Below, one piece after another: positions 20,631-30,687 of a stretch of 64,000 nucleotides of DNA; position 1 is the stretch's first letter; each line of letters opens with the position of its first letter. The DNA lies in assembly GCA_038380435.1 (NCBI GenBank), contig JAWZYU010000057.1, positions 1,116,001-1,180,000 on the forward strand, given 5' to 3'. The notes beneath the pieces were generated by a model, which was not told where the DNA came from, did no database searches, and was given only the letters and a program-made list of their open reading frames with translations. Made by a program: the position numbers and the translations under genes. Source of the stretch: Ryuthela nishihirai (lineage: Eukaryota; Arthropoda; Arachnida; Araneae; Heptathelidae).

Positions 20631-21149
20631 ATGTTTTCTCATTATATTATTAAGGCGCACACGTATTTCAGTTGGCTTATTTATCGCAATACGTAGCTCT
20701 TACACGGTACACGTGGGATATTTTATCCTTTAACGAGTCTAGGCAGGGAAAGTTTTCGTTATTCGATTATCTTTGGTTATTTGATAGCGATCCCCACTGC
20801 TACGTTATGTTCGCTAATATTCGTTCGTACACTATTTACTAATTGGCTTCTATCAGGTACGAGAAATGGTGAGAAAGGAAGCTTAAAGAGAGAAAACTTT
20901 GTTGCGGATATGGAGAGGTGTCGCTTCCTTCGAAGTCGGAAAACAATTAAATCAACAATGTTATTTTCAGACGTCAGCAAAGAATTATTACGATTACTTT
21001 CAAACAGTATACAGTTAATGAACTCTGTTGAAGTCAAACGTACGTTTTTGACGTTTTCTTCTAGGGAATCGAATATTAGTTGTGCTTAGAAAAATAAGCC
21101 GTTTTTTAAGTCACGGAGGTAGGAAGAGGATATTTTAGTGATACCGTAT

Positions 21150-21326
21150 ATGTGGTTAGAACACTTGTCTATTGATTTAAGGGACCTGGGTTCGAGACCT
21201 GGGTAAAGGCATGTCTATTTGTGTCGTTTTTCTGCTGAGGGCCTGCCATCCTCTCAGACTTTCTACTATGGGATATAAACTGACAGGCTCTGTCAGACCT
21301 CTGTGGCAAGCAGCTCCTTGAGGGGA
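21150..21326 (+). mobile_element. SINE-B
   Basis: Near-complete plus-strand copy. The A-box area is TGTGGTTAGAACAC, the B box is changed to GGTTCGAGACC, and the CTGACAGG palindrome and CTCCTTGAGGGG tail are present. Confidence 0.85.
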
Positions 21327-21334
21327 TATGTTTT

Positions 21335-21942
21335 TTATTATATGTACAGTGACCGTACGTCCTTTATTTAAGAGGACAGTCCTTTATTTCACTGTCTGTC
21401 CTCTAGATTTTTTTTTTCTAAAATGGCGATTTTTCCTCTTTTATTTTCGTGAATTAAAATAGTAAACTGAATATTGGCGCGCAGTAGATGGGTTGAAATT
21501 TTTAAATATTTCACCGATAAACAGGAATCTTTTAAAACATTTTAAAAAACGTTGAATTTAGCTTATGTATCCCTTGATTTAATGTCCTCACTGAACGAGT
21601 ATTTTGATTAGCGAACAATATGTGGACCAGTGAAAAAAACAAAATGAAAAATCGGAACATTTAAAGCATGCATTTATACCAAATGCATCTCTCATATGAA
21701 TTTTATACAGTTTTATGAAATTTTAAAATAAAAACCTGATTTATTAACCCTTCCAGTGTCCGGAACGTATATATCCGTTTTTAGTACAATAAAAGGAAAC
21801 GATTTAAAAAAAAATTAAGAAATTGCCATTTTAAATTTGGTTAATAGATATCTTACAAAAATATGTAATTTAAGCTTGTTACAATTGAGTACGTTAGATA
21901 TTCGTGCAAAAGCTATGTGACGCGTGTTTCTTATTACATGGC
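21335..21942. other. Unassigned AT-rich stretch
   Basis: A short doubled motif (GTCCTTTATTT twice) lies at 21358-21392. TTAACCC at 21744-21750 resembles the end of a piggyBac-type element, but I found no partner end. No coding signal. Confidence 0.4.
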
Positions 21943-22463
21943 TTAACCCTTTCAGGACCATAAGGTTTCTAAGAGTAAATATTGGTATGTAACTGTTTAT
22001 TTTAGTTTGTTTAGACATAAAATAAATAAAAATCATAAGAAAAATACATTACTATGTGTAGTTTTTTTGGAATTTTATGGGAAATATTTTTCCCAATAGA
22101 CTATAAAGGTAACACAAATTATAGTTAGGCTTATTATGCAATGTCTTTTATTTATTGGTTTATTAGAACAAAATGTTAACTAAAATAATGCAAAATTATG
22201 AAATAAAATTACTATACAAAATGATGTGCTAATTATGATGTTCTGCGAAGCAATTTCTTTTGGTAGTGAGGCAAAGATGGACATTGCAGATAGTCCTGAC
22301 AGTTCTGTTTTTGTTTTCTAAACGTTCCCGTTTACGTAATTGCGTTCGGCATACGTTCTATTTTGACATTCTGTATAAAAAATGCAGATAAGGTTATAAT
22401 TAAATACGACAATCACCAATTTTAAAATGGGAAAAATGTTTCCCTTAGTCGTGAAAGGGTTAA
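21943..22463. mobile_element. Internally deleted piggyBac-type element
   Basis: The element is bounded by TTAA at both ends (21943-21946 and 22460-22463), the piggyBac target duplication. The termini are inverted: CCCTTTCAGGACCATAAGG on the left and, on the reverse strand at the right, CCCTTTCACGACTAAGGG. The length is 513 bp between the TTAAs, far below an autonomous element. A transposase C-terminal remnant lies inside (see 22228-22347). Confidence 0.85.
22228..22347 (-). pseudogene. piggyBac transposase C-terminal cysteine-rich remnant
   Basis: The minus-strand frame encodes a basic stretch and then CNVHLCLTTKRNCFAEHH before a stop. This resembles the last part of the piggyBac C-terminal cysteine-rich domain (C-x4-C then CF-x2-H/YH). 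The upstream catalytic domain is deleted. It lies within a TTAA-flanked element, which supports the assignment. It is too short to be functional. Confidence 0.75.
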
Positions 22464-22704
22464 CGTCGTATGCGACGGAGGGACGTCTTGCATAATCGCT
22501 TGGCGTTTGAATTTCTGAGGAATACTAAACACTGTACTGTTTACGATAGGGAGGAACTCGAAGAATTGGATAGAACGCTGTTTACCTGAGATGAATGTTT
22601 CGTGTAGAAACATTATTTTTTTAATCCAAAACAAAACTTTTTAGTATGGGTGAAGTAAAGTTTTCCCGTTTGGTAAACGGTCTTTTTTTGGTTTCTTTGC
22701 GTTT

Positions 22705-22820
22705 GTTTAGCAGTGAACCCACGGCCGAACCCACGGCCTCTTGATCCGAAACCACGGCCGTTGATGATCCGAACCCACATCCGTTTAGCATCCCAACCCA
22801 CGGCCTCTTGATGACACGTC
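22705..22820. repeat. CCACGGCC minisatellite
   Basis: Four to five imperfect units carry ACCCACGGCC or CCACGGCCG, alternating with CTCTTGATGA and GATCCGAA spacers. It is GC-rich in an AT-rich surrounding. Confidence 0.75.
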
Positions 22821-23105
22821 ACAGCACGTGCATTTAATTAATAGTTATCAGACGGGAAAAAAATCCTGCATTTATCTCTTAAAACAAAAAACAAAAAACT
22901 GAATATTTCTTCCCCTACGGAAGTGAAAGAACAAATCAAACCTTTACTGTGAAAATAACACGTGTTCACCATCAAAATATTGAGCTTAATTGTGCAATTG
23001 CGCCCCCCCCCTCTCACTCCTCCCCTCCATCGATTTTGTTTTTCCAGAACAGAACCTACTTACACTTAAAACGAATACTGTTGAAACATATGGACCGCAG
23101 TTGGA

Positions 23106-23464
23106 AGCGCGCCAGGACCGTGATCTGTAGTTCCCAGGTTCGAGTCCGAGCTGGGTCACCGTTGAGATTTATCTCCGCAAAACTCACCGCCCTGCCCACG
23201 GTCAGTAGTGTACACCGATGGGCTTGGAAAGGCCGCCGTCCGTCGGGTGAGACGTTAAGCCGTGGCCCGTGTGAGGGAGAGACATACCCTGTGCATGTTA
23301 AAGAACACGCTGGATGGCATTGACGGGAGGCTACCATCTGTCTCCCAACAGCTGTTCCATTGGGTCCCTCCCCCAACCTTCTCTGAGCCTTCGGGGTCCA
23401 TGTGACCTGGCCATTTATCCCACGGTGTGCCAAAAAAATGCCGCTCAGAGGTAAAACAATCCAA
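23106..23464 (+). mobile_element. SINE-A, slightly 5'-truncated
   Basis: It starts at GCGCGCCAGGACCG, so the A box is lost. The B box reads AGGTTCGAGTCC. Body and tail are complete to GTGTGCCAAAAAAATGCCG and AGAGGTAAAACAATCC. The preceding sequence contains a C-run (23000-23013). Confidence 0.88.
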
Positions 23465-23969
23465 TCCAATGCTCAAACATATTAAGGAATAATATAACTA
23501 ATACATCATTACTCTTGCGATCCCTATAATTTAACCTGATGATGTCATTTCCTGCTTCACTAGTGTATGCGATGTGTGGGCATGTCAGTCATCAATTACG
23601 TTTCTCCTAACGGCTAACGGAGCGGTTAACGTATTCACGATAACAAATACACAGCATCGATGTATTATGAACAAGACTTCAATTTCAATATACTGAAAAG
23701 GAATCCCCAACGCGAATTGAGGATATTTTTTGGAGAATTAGATACAGAAATTGGTATATCCAATTAATTCCGTAAGAATTTTCTTAAGAAGTCCTTGATG
23801 AAATGGAAATAAGAATACTTGTAATAATTTATTTAAATTTTCTTTAAGTGGCATTATGAAGGAAAAGTAATCTTAATAAAAACAGAAATAAAAATTATGG
23901 ATTTTATTTTTTTTTAACTCTGGTGGTGAATTGTTTAGGCTAATTTTTTTACCATCGCAAATAAAAATG
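23465..23969. other. Mostly unassigned; contains a short R1-like piece
   Basis: TATTATGAACAAGACTTCAA at 23670-23689 matches the sequence just after the LINE tail in the R1 composites (25961 and 48990 areas). Otherwise nothing is recognised. Confidence 0.45.
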
Positions 23970-24369
23970 AAGAAAAGTTGGGTTGTTTTACCTCTGAGAG
24001 GCATTTTTTTTGCACACCGTGGGCTAAATGGCCAGGTCACATGGACCCCGAAGTCTCAGAGTAGGTTGGGGGAGGAGACCCACTGGGAAAACTGTTGGGA
24101 GACAGATGGTAGCCTCCCGTCAAGGCCATCCAGCGTGTTCTTTAACGTGCACAGGGTATGGCTCTCCCGCACACGGGGCCACGGCTTAACGTCCCATCCG
24201 ACGGACGGCGGTCTATTCCAAGCCGATCGGTGTCCCCTACTGACCGTGGGCAGGGAATTTTACGGAGATAAATCTCAACGCTGACCCAGCTGGGACTCGA
24301 ACCTGGGAACTACAGATTACGAGCCTGGCGCGCTACCGACTGAGCCACCCCCGCCTCATCAAGAAAAGT
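23970..24369 (-). mobile_element. SINE-A with target-site duplication
   Basis: The full-length minus-strand SINE-A occupies 23979-24360 and is flanked by perfect 9-bp repeats AAGAAAAGT (23970-23978 and 24361-24369). This shows it arrived by retrotransposition. Confidence 0.92.
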
Positions 24370-25029
24370 AAAACAAGGATTTTAAGAAAGGATGAAATTG
24401 AACTATTAAATCATATTTACATTATTATTTAACATGGAATTTCCACTGCAGTATAACTGCTCCCATCTTTACTTTTACAAATCTTTAAAAATAACTCTTC
24501 AAATGTGCATCCAATAGACAAAGATTTATGAATTTTAATTGCCTCTATTACCTATAATATCATTCTCAAAATATACATGGCCCCCGTACAGCACCCCCCT
24601 AAAATCCGGTCCTATTTTGGAAAAAATATGTATTAAGTTATAAAAGTACTCAATTTATCATTTTTAATATTTTGAACGAAATCTTTGTAAGGGTTGGTCC
24701 GTAAATTACCCAATTCTGTTATAGATGAATCCACCATTCCCCCTCTAGCTTCAACTTATGTAACAATACCTAACACATGATGGGAATTCACCCCTTCCTG
24801 TTTTTCCACAGAAACCTTTTATTATTGTTACGAATTTTTAATAGGAAATCTTGAGCGTGAGTTCCAAAGAATGTGAATCATCCAATGTGAACTGCTCCAC
24901 CACCGAGTAGGAAGCCCTCGCTATAAAATTTTGCAATCAGCCATTTCAAAAACTATCTCTATGGTCGCCGATTCACAGTCGCATTTGATCACTTCCCCTT
25001 GTCATAATTAATGAAATCTTAAAGACTTT
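24370..25029. other. Unassigned
   Basis: AT-rich with no coding signal or repeat that I recognise. Confidence 0.45.
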
Positions 25030-25700
25030 TCTAACAGATTAGAGAAGTGGAACATCACATTTCAGGATTATGATACCGATGTCGTTTATTACCCATGGGA
25101 ACACAATATCCTTGCCGATACCCTGTCAGGAAACATACATGAGAAGGACAAACACCCTCCCAGCCAATTAGGAGACTGATCCCTGCTGAGGGAGATGCAG
25201 ATGGAGGACCCTGCCCTCAGGGGGATTATAGATGCCTTGGAAGGTCAAAACACTAGTCTTGCCACGAACGCCCCTGACCCTCTCTACATGAAAGAGGGAG
25301 TTCTCTTGCTTTTGGACCAACAAAGCCCTGGCATTGACGTCATAGAGGAACTGGTCGTACTGCTCAGTCTAAGAGACCAAATTTCAAAATTGTGTCAAGA
25401 TAACCCTTGTTCAGGTCCTCTGGTTGGGGACAAAACACAACAGAGAGCTATATCCAACTAATATTGGTCAGGAATGTACACATGACATTTCCAACTATGT
25501 ACAGACATGCATTTGCTGTCTGCAAAGGCGCGGATATTAATAAAAGTCAAAGGGAAAAATTTTCTGACCCACCCCCCTTTACAATGCACCGAACGGTCAA
25601 AGAAGGACAAGGACATCTGGATACAATAGGCATGCACATTGCAATAACGGAAGAACTCATTTTGAAAAATATAGCACAACATATTACAGATAAATTTTGG
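25030..25700 (+). pseudogene. Ty3/gypsy-type pol remnant, RNase H end to integrase N-terminus (copy 1)
   Basis: 25040-25135 translates with the end of a retrotransposon RNase H domain (DYDTDVVY, NILADTLSGN; usual form ADALSR). 25195-25461 follows with a linker and LRDQISKLCQDNPCSGPL, like the start of the integrase zinc-binding region (usual form LR..IL...HD...GHLG). A frameshift at about 25410-25460 separates a further frame to 25703 (FPTMYRHAFAVCKGA). Stops and frameshifts rule out function. The upstream RT and downstream integrase core are missing. A second copy lies at 44515-45190. Confidence 0.75.
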
Positions 25701-25806
25701 TAGTTATTTATGTTTAAAAATATGGTAACTAATTTTCAAATATTCCCAATTATTTTAGTAAAACTTTATGAACAAATAATTCTATTTTAATTGCTTTTAA
25801 AGATGT
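25701..25806 (+). repeat. Post-gypsy segment shared three times
   Basis: The sequence around TGGTAGTTATTTATG, GGTAACTAATTTTCAAA and TTTTAATTGCTTTTAAA recurs at 45185-45290 and 53600-53725. Here it stops at 25806, where a LINE tail begins. Confidence 0.75.
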
Positions 25807-25937
25807 GTGGACATGTCAAACAGGACCTTGTTAGAATTGGTCTACAATGACCAGGTGCAGCAGATGCAGCTCAGGACAGATGCGTTTGGCGAACAAAATT
25901 ACGTAATGTATTTTAAACTCCGTAACCCATGGCTGAG
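25807..25937 (+). pseudogene. RTE LINE 3' tail fragment
   Basis: ATGTCAAACAGGACCTTGTT to CCGTAACCCATGGCTG matches the last 125 bases of the LINE at 16713-16845 (minus). It is joined directly to R1 sequence, and the same junction occurs at 48965. The 130-codon open frame starting at 25807 is a chance fusion of this tail with R1. Confidence 0.85.
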
Positions 25938-27855
25938 AAGGATTTTCTTTCTATATATTTACTATGAACAAGACTTCAATACACAATATAATGAAACGGA
26001 ACATGCACGTACAACAATGGAAAACGAGACTGTGTACAACGTGTCACTTGAGGTATACCACGGGGTGAGAATTACGTCACTTACGAGTTTGAACGATGAA
26101 TTTGAAATGAAAGAACAGAAGACTATTTCTCCCTGCTTGCCTGTGATTATATACCAGAAAGTTGAATGTCTAATAGTAGTTCGGAGATTCTGTTTATAGA
26201 AGAAAGAGATTAATCGTAATCTGTGAGCGTTGGTAGTGAGAAGTGTGGTTTCGGAGATAATTTTTGTTTTTTTTATGTTCAGTGATTCAGTGATATGTTT
26301 TGATTTTTTATGTTCATGGATGTTTAACTGATAAGAAAGTTTTTAGTTTCAAGTAAAATAGCAATTTATCTGTATCGCAGAAAAATGCTCTTTGCTTGAA
26401 GGAAAATCTGGCAATTATGGATATTGGGATCATTTTATACTAATTGATAGCATAGTGTTGTTTTGTGTGATTAGTGAAGAAATTGTTAATGATTTATGCA
26501 ATTTGTTCCCTTAGTTAATAAATCACTTCATTTAGAGTTTGTTTATTTATTTGGGAATCACGTTCCGTTGTCAAATATCCAAATATAATTGAAAATCTTT
26601 AAAAAATACTTTTATTCACACTTTATATTTTTTAATACGTGTATTATCAATTACATGTACTATTAGATGGCATGGAAAAATAATTCGCTAAACTATTCTT
26701 GATGAGAGTTCAATATTTTGTAGAAACATATGAAATAGAAAAGAATAAAAATAATATTATCGATTGTTAATTTTGTGTTATTAAATTTGTTAGTTTTTCA
26801 TAGCTAACAGCAACCACCAGTATAAAATTTAGTTAGGTATATAGAAGAGTTATTGTTTTCGTTTAATCGGCGTGCTGGTTTGTACAGCTTCAGGTTCCAG
26901 AAAAATCTTTGCAGAAGCGGATATTGGAAAAAAAAAAATAAAATTGTAAAGCAGTAATGTTACTGTTCAATGAAATTGCCATTTAATGAAGTGTGTGGGG
27001 TGGCTCAGTCGGTAGCGCGCCAGGCTCGTAATCTGTACTTCCCAGGTTCGAGTCCCAGCTGCGTCAGCGTTGAGATTTATCTCCGGAAAATTCCCCTCCC
27101 TGTCCACGGTCAGTAAGGGACACCGATGGGCTTCGAAAGGCCGCAGTCCGTCGGATGGAACGTTAAGCCGTGGCCCCGTGTGCGGGAGAGCCATACCCTG
27201 TCCACGTTAAAGAACACGCTGGATGGCCTTGATGGGGGGCTACCATCTGTTTCCCAACAGCTGTTCCAGTGGGTCCCTTCCCCCAACCTTCTCTGAGCCT
27301 TCGGGGTCCATGTGACGTGGCCATTTAGCCCATGGTGTGCAAAAAAGTGCCGCTCAGAGGTAAAACAATCCAACCGAACAACAATGAAATGTGAACTTCT
27401 AATAATCTAGTAAAATACATTTTTCACTTACAAATTTCGACTATTATTCAACTGATGCATCTATTCCTGCAAGTATTTCACAGTACACTTTCATATATAT
27501 AATTATTATTCCCTCTGTCTATCATTCGATGCACCTAAGTTGACAAAGTCATCAGTACCATGCTTCGAAATTTTGAATGTTGCGCAAAACGATAACGTAC
27601 GAACTGTTTACTGTGAGGGTGAAGTTGCCATTCAACCAAAACCAATCTTCTCATAATCGGTTAAAAATACATTTCAATTTATAGTTTGATTTGACGATCT
27701 GGAAACCGACTGCTTTAAAAAGTTATTCTATTATTATAGTAGATAACATAAAAATATCTAAAATAAAATTTATCATAAATATTCATGTTAACAATAAAAT
27801 TGTTTGGAACCTCAAATTTATAACGTTTATTTTTCCATTATGTTTTTCGACCTAA
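25938..27855 (+). repeat. R1 repeat, copy 1 (interrupted by a SINE)
   Basis: An unrecognised repeat of about 1.5 kb without the SINE at 26996-27382. Other copies: 48966-50310 (+), 35070-37900 (-), 41354-41585 (-), 54930-55740 (-). The first 280 bases include a frame ending in a serine and acidic tail that stays open in the copy at 49101-49246 but is frameshifted here. Its nature is unknown. It could be the 3' part of a larger transposon. Confidence 0.75.
26985..27393 (+). mobile_element. SINE-A with target-site duplication, inside R1
   Basis: The full-length SINE-A at 26996-27382 is flanked by AATGAAGTGTG (26985-26995) and AATGAAATGTG (27383-27393), one mismatch in 11. The R1 piece at 50108-50310 shows the SINE-free site. 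The R1 copy at 48966 carries the same insertion at the same position. Confidence 0.92.
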
Positions 27856-28472
27856 TCCATGACTCCAATTCTTTCATTATTAGGAACATTTGCTGCTAGA
27901 AATAAAAAATAATTATCAATAATTTTTATATTAAGTTTCGTACGCGTTCTATTTTTCCTTCCTTAAAGATCCACTTTCTCCATTCCCACTTAGACTTCTT
28001 CCCCAACAATTGCAGCATGGTCAGTGATGAGAATGGTGAACGTTTTCACCAGGACATTGCAACGATGGAGAAACGATACCAGGGAAACTCTTCCATTTCG
28101 TTGTTGTCTGACTACTGTTGGACGCTCGCCAAAAATGATCCTGAGCAGCTGTATAAGCGATGTCGGAAGTAGAAGCGGAGTTTTACCGATAAATGTCATG
28201 TGTACGCATTACTCTATTTTATAAGAAACTACTGCTGAGTTCTCAGAAGTTGTAGCCAATTTTGCATTTTCATTCTAAAATTTCTAAACTTAATTTTTAT
28301 TTTTTTTAAAACTTTCATTCTAAAAAATTTTTCTTCCCGTACCTCGTGGCGGCAGCTCTCTTTTCATCCCTCCCTTCCATTCGCTCTCCGTTAATATTAA
28401 TCCCTCTCTTAACTCTTTCCTCTCCTGATGACTCGCGACGCATCTTCATAACTGTTCTAAAATTTTGACAGT
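27856..28472. other. Unassigned AT-rich stretch
   Basis: Short frames on both strands (27990-28224) have no recognisable motif or supporting context. Confidence 0.45.
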
Positions 28473-28670
28473 AAATGTCCAACAACCTCCGATATTGGGG
28501 TGATCGCTTTTTTAGTTTAAAGGAATAATTTCTTACTCTCTCGAAGAGCGAAAAAGGAATTTTCATATTTTTTATAAGTTCAGATAACTGCTCGGGTGGA
28601 TAATTGCTACTGGAACTGAAGATAAAAAAAAATATTTAAAAAAATTCGAAATGATGAATATGGTCGTGAA
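28473..28670. repeat. Flank shared with 50511-50690
   Basis: CAACAACCTCCGATATTGGG and CTCTCGAAGAGCGAAAAAGG recur at 50511-50690. In both places they lead into the same LINE truncation point, so LINE and flank were duplicated as a unit. Confidence 0.8.
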
Positions 28671-29270
28671 GAATAGAGTCGCCAATCTTGATTAAAATCT
28701 TTAACGCTTGTCTGAAATTTTGCTGTAAGAAACCTTTCATTAATGCACTCATATCCAAGAAGAGCATCACTAGCGTGTCTGCTGAGAAGCAGACCCACGC
28801 CTTGGTGATGCTTGTTGTCGTCCCTCCCTGAAAAGAGAAATTTAAGATTATTTTTAAGAATCTGACATCTATCTGTCCATCTGGTGTCTTGCAAGCCGAG
28901 AATATCTAAATTATAACTGTGGAATTCTTGTGTGAGGACATCAAGAGAAAAAGCTCTGTGCAGAGTCCTCACATTCCAACTACCTATGGAGAGAAAATGG
29001 TTAGGTGGGATGTTTAAAGAAACTATGTATATTGAGAGAGGGAATGCCGACAATATCAAACAGCTACCTAATTGCAGACTTGGGGCAGAGACCCGTTTCT
29101 CCACCACTAAAGGCTGAAGCCATCTACACTGGAAGAATTCCTCCAATGTAGAATTTGACGATGCCAATAGAAGCAAAGAGTTCAGGTGCCTGCAATGACC
29201 TCTGCTCAAGATTATCCATCAGCTGATAAACATCCCTGGAATCTATTCACTTGGGGCTGTCAACCCACAA
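28671..29270 (-). pseudogene. RTE LINE 5' region, APE endonuclease N-terminal half
   Basis: Minus-strand frames include a likely family start near 29219 (MDNLEQRSLQAPELF). The open frame 28607-29209 then has SIGSWNVRTLHRAFSLDVL, NLDILGLQDTRW and the SGRDDNKHHQGVGLLLSRHA stretch. These correspond to the first endonuclease motifs (N near the start; the usual QETRW reads QDTRW). The element breaks off at about 28690, before the catalytic GDFN motif, so it is not functional. A related truncated copy is at 50690-51230. Confidence 0.85.
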
Positions 29271-29369
29271 ACAAACAGAAAACACAGCGATCTGCAAATT
29301 CAGGATCCATAATGAAGCCCAGAGCATTATTCCAAACAGTAGCCTAAATACTCTTGTCGCAAAGACCCC

Positions 29370-29515
29370 TTAAGACTGAGTGAAGTTTAGGGGAAGGAAC
29401 TCGGTGGACAGTTGGTAGAAGACAGATGTTAGCCACGCTTCAGGGCTATTTAGTGTATTCTTTATCGTGCACAGGGTATGGCTCTCCTACATATGAGCTG
29501 ACGGCTTAACCTCAG
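29370..29515 (-). mobile_element. SINE-A fragment, diverged
   Basis: GTGCACAGGGTATGGCTCTC and the following GACGGCTTAAC stretch are clear. The tail half is badly diverged. Confidence 0.65.
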
Positions 29516-29744
29516 TCAATCACTGATTATCCTACGTATATATGAGACATTGCGTGTTAAATACCTACCGGTAGGAAGATTATTTAAAATCTTATATTAG
29601 GTGCTTTTTGAAAAGTTTCTGTTCAGGAAGAAACAGAATAACTAATTGCTAGAAGCGAATGACTCAATATTGCTGCTTACAGCGCCACCTTTAACAGCCT
29701 GCAAGGAATTCCCATTTTTCCACTAATTCTCAATGTGCCACTTG

Positions 29745-29797
29745 GGCTAGCTTTGAGATTTATCTCAGCAAAATTCCTTGCCCTGCCTGTCGGATGT
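29745..29797 (+). mobile_element. SINE-A fragment
   Basis: GAGATTTATCTCAGCAAAAT and TGCCCTGCC are followed by a GT microsatellite and a G-run (29797-29819). Confidence 0.65.
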
Positions 29798-29816
29798 GTG
29801 TGTGTGTGTGGGGGGG

Positions 29817-30184
29817 GGGCTGAATCGGTAGCGCGGCAGGCTCGTAATCTGTAGTTCCCAGGTTCGAGTCCCTACTGTGTCAACGTTGAGATTTATCTCC
29901 GCAAAATTCCCCGCCCTGCCCATGGTCAGTAGGGGACCCCGATGGCTTGGAAAGGCCGCCTTCCGTCTAATGCGACGTTAAGCCGTGGCTCTCGTGTGCA
30001 GGAGAGCCATAACCTTTGCACGTTAAAAAACACGCTGGATGGCCTTGACGGAAGGCTACCATTTGTTTCCCAACAGCTGTTTTAGTGGGTTCCCTTCCCC
30101 AACCTTCTCTGAGACTTCGGGGACCATGTGAACTGGCCGTTTACCCCATGGTGTGCAAAAGAGTGCTGGACAGAGGTAAAACAA
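29817..30184 (+). mobile_element. SINE-A, full length
   Basis: Head GGCTGAATCGGTAGCGCGG, B box GGTTCGAGTCC, complete body and tail ending GAGTGCTGGACAGAGGTAAA. No clear target duplication is visible. Confidence 0.88.
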
Positions 30185-30364
30185 CCTATGTTAAAAAGCT
30201 ACTGATAGAAAGATTATTTAATTTATTATATAGAGTGTTACAAACTAATATTTAACAAATGTATGAAACTGTGGTGCGTCAACAGCAGAGGTGTTCAATG
30301 TCACAGAATGACTAGTTGGTAGACACGGACGACTCAATATCGCTGCTTGCAGCGCCACCTTTAG

Positions 30365-30497
30365 CAGCCTGCTCAGCAAAACTCCTTGCCCTGCCTGTCG
30401 GATGGGACGTTAAGCCGTAGCCCTTGTGTGCAGGAGAGTACTACTCTGTGCACGTTAAAGAACGCACTGGGGAGTATTAACGGGAGGTTCCTTGCTT
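30365..30497 (+). mobile_element. SINE-A fragment
   Basis: It runs from CAGCAAAACTCCTTGCCC through GGGACGTTAAGCCGTAG to the GTTAAAGAACGCACTGG area. An internal deletion removes the CCGATGGGCTTGG segment, as in the 29745 fragment, so the two share a history. Confidence 0.75.
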
Positions 30498-30504
30498 TTA
30501 CCTA

Positions 30505-30686
30505 TGAGCAGCACGTTTTTGTGCACAAATGGCTAAATAGCCAGGTCACAAGGCCCCCGAGGGCTCAGAGAAGTTTGTGAGGAGGGGACCCACTGGAAAA
30601 GTGTTAGGAGACCTAGGTCAGCTTTCCGTCAAGGCAACCCAGTATGTTTTTTAACGTGCACAGGGTATGGCTCTCCTGAATAGAGG
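30505..30686 (-). mobile_element. SINE-A tail fragment
   Basis: Minus-strand tail: GGCTAAATAGCCAGGTCAC and AACGTGCACAGGGTATGGC on plus. It faces the fragment at 30365 tail to tail. Confidence 0.75.
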
Positions 30687-30687
30687 A

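Larger units (their letters stand above)
19190..21067 (+). repeat. DR-A repeat, copy 2
   Basis: Direct copy of 1-1600. Relative to copy 1 it has an extra segment at 19360-19661. It keeps the open stretch near 20895-21045 (NFVADMERC onward) in the same frame as copy 1, embedded here in a 102-codon plus-strand frame (20781-21089). Whether that frame is translated is unknown. Confidence 0.8.

Noticed and set aside
21744..22463. A larger piggyBac element starting at the TTAA at 21744
   Set aside because: TTAACCCTTCCAGTG resembles an end, but the pair at 21943 and 22460 matches each other better and leaves no partner for 21744.
25807..26199. 130-codon frame as a gene
   Set aside because: Its first third is the LINE 3' end (partly non-coding there) and the rest is R1, and the second copy of the block is frameshifted.
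26996..27070. Functional tRNA genes in SINE-A heads
   Set aside because: A and B boxes are present, but the acceptor stem does not close and the head is always fused to the SINE body.
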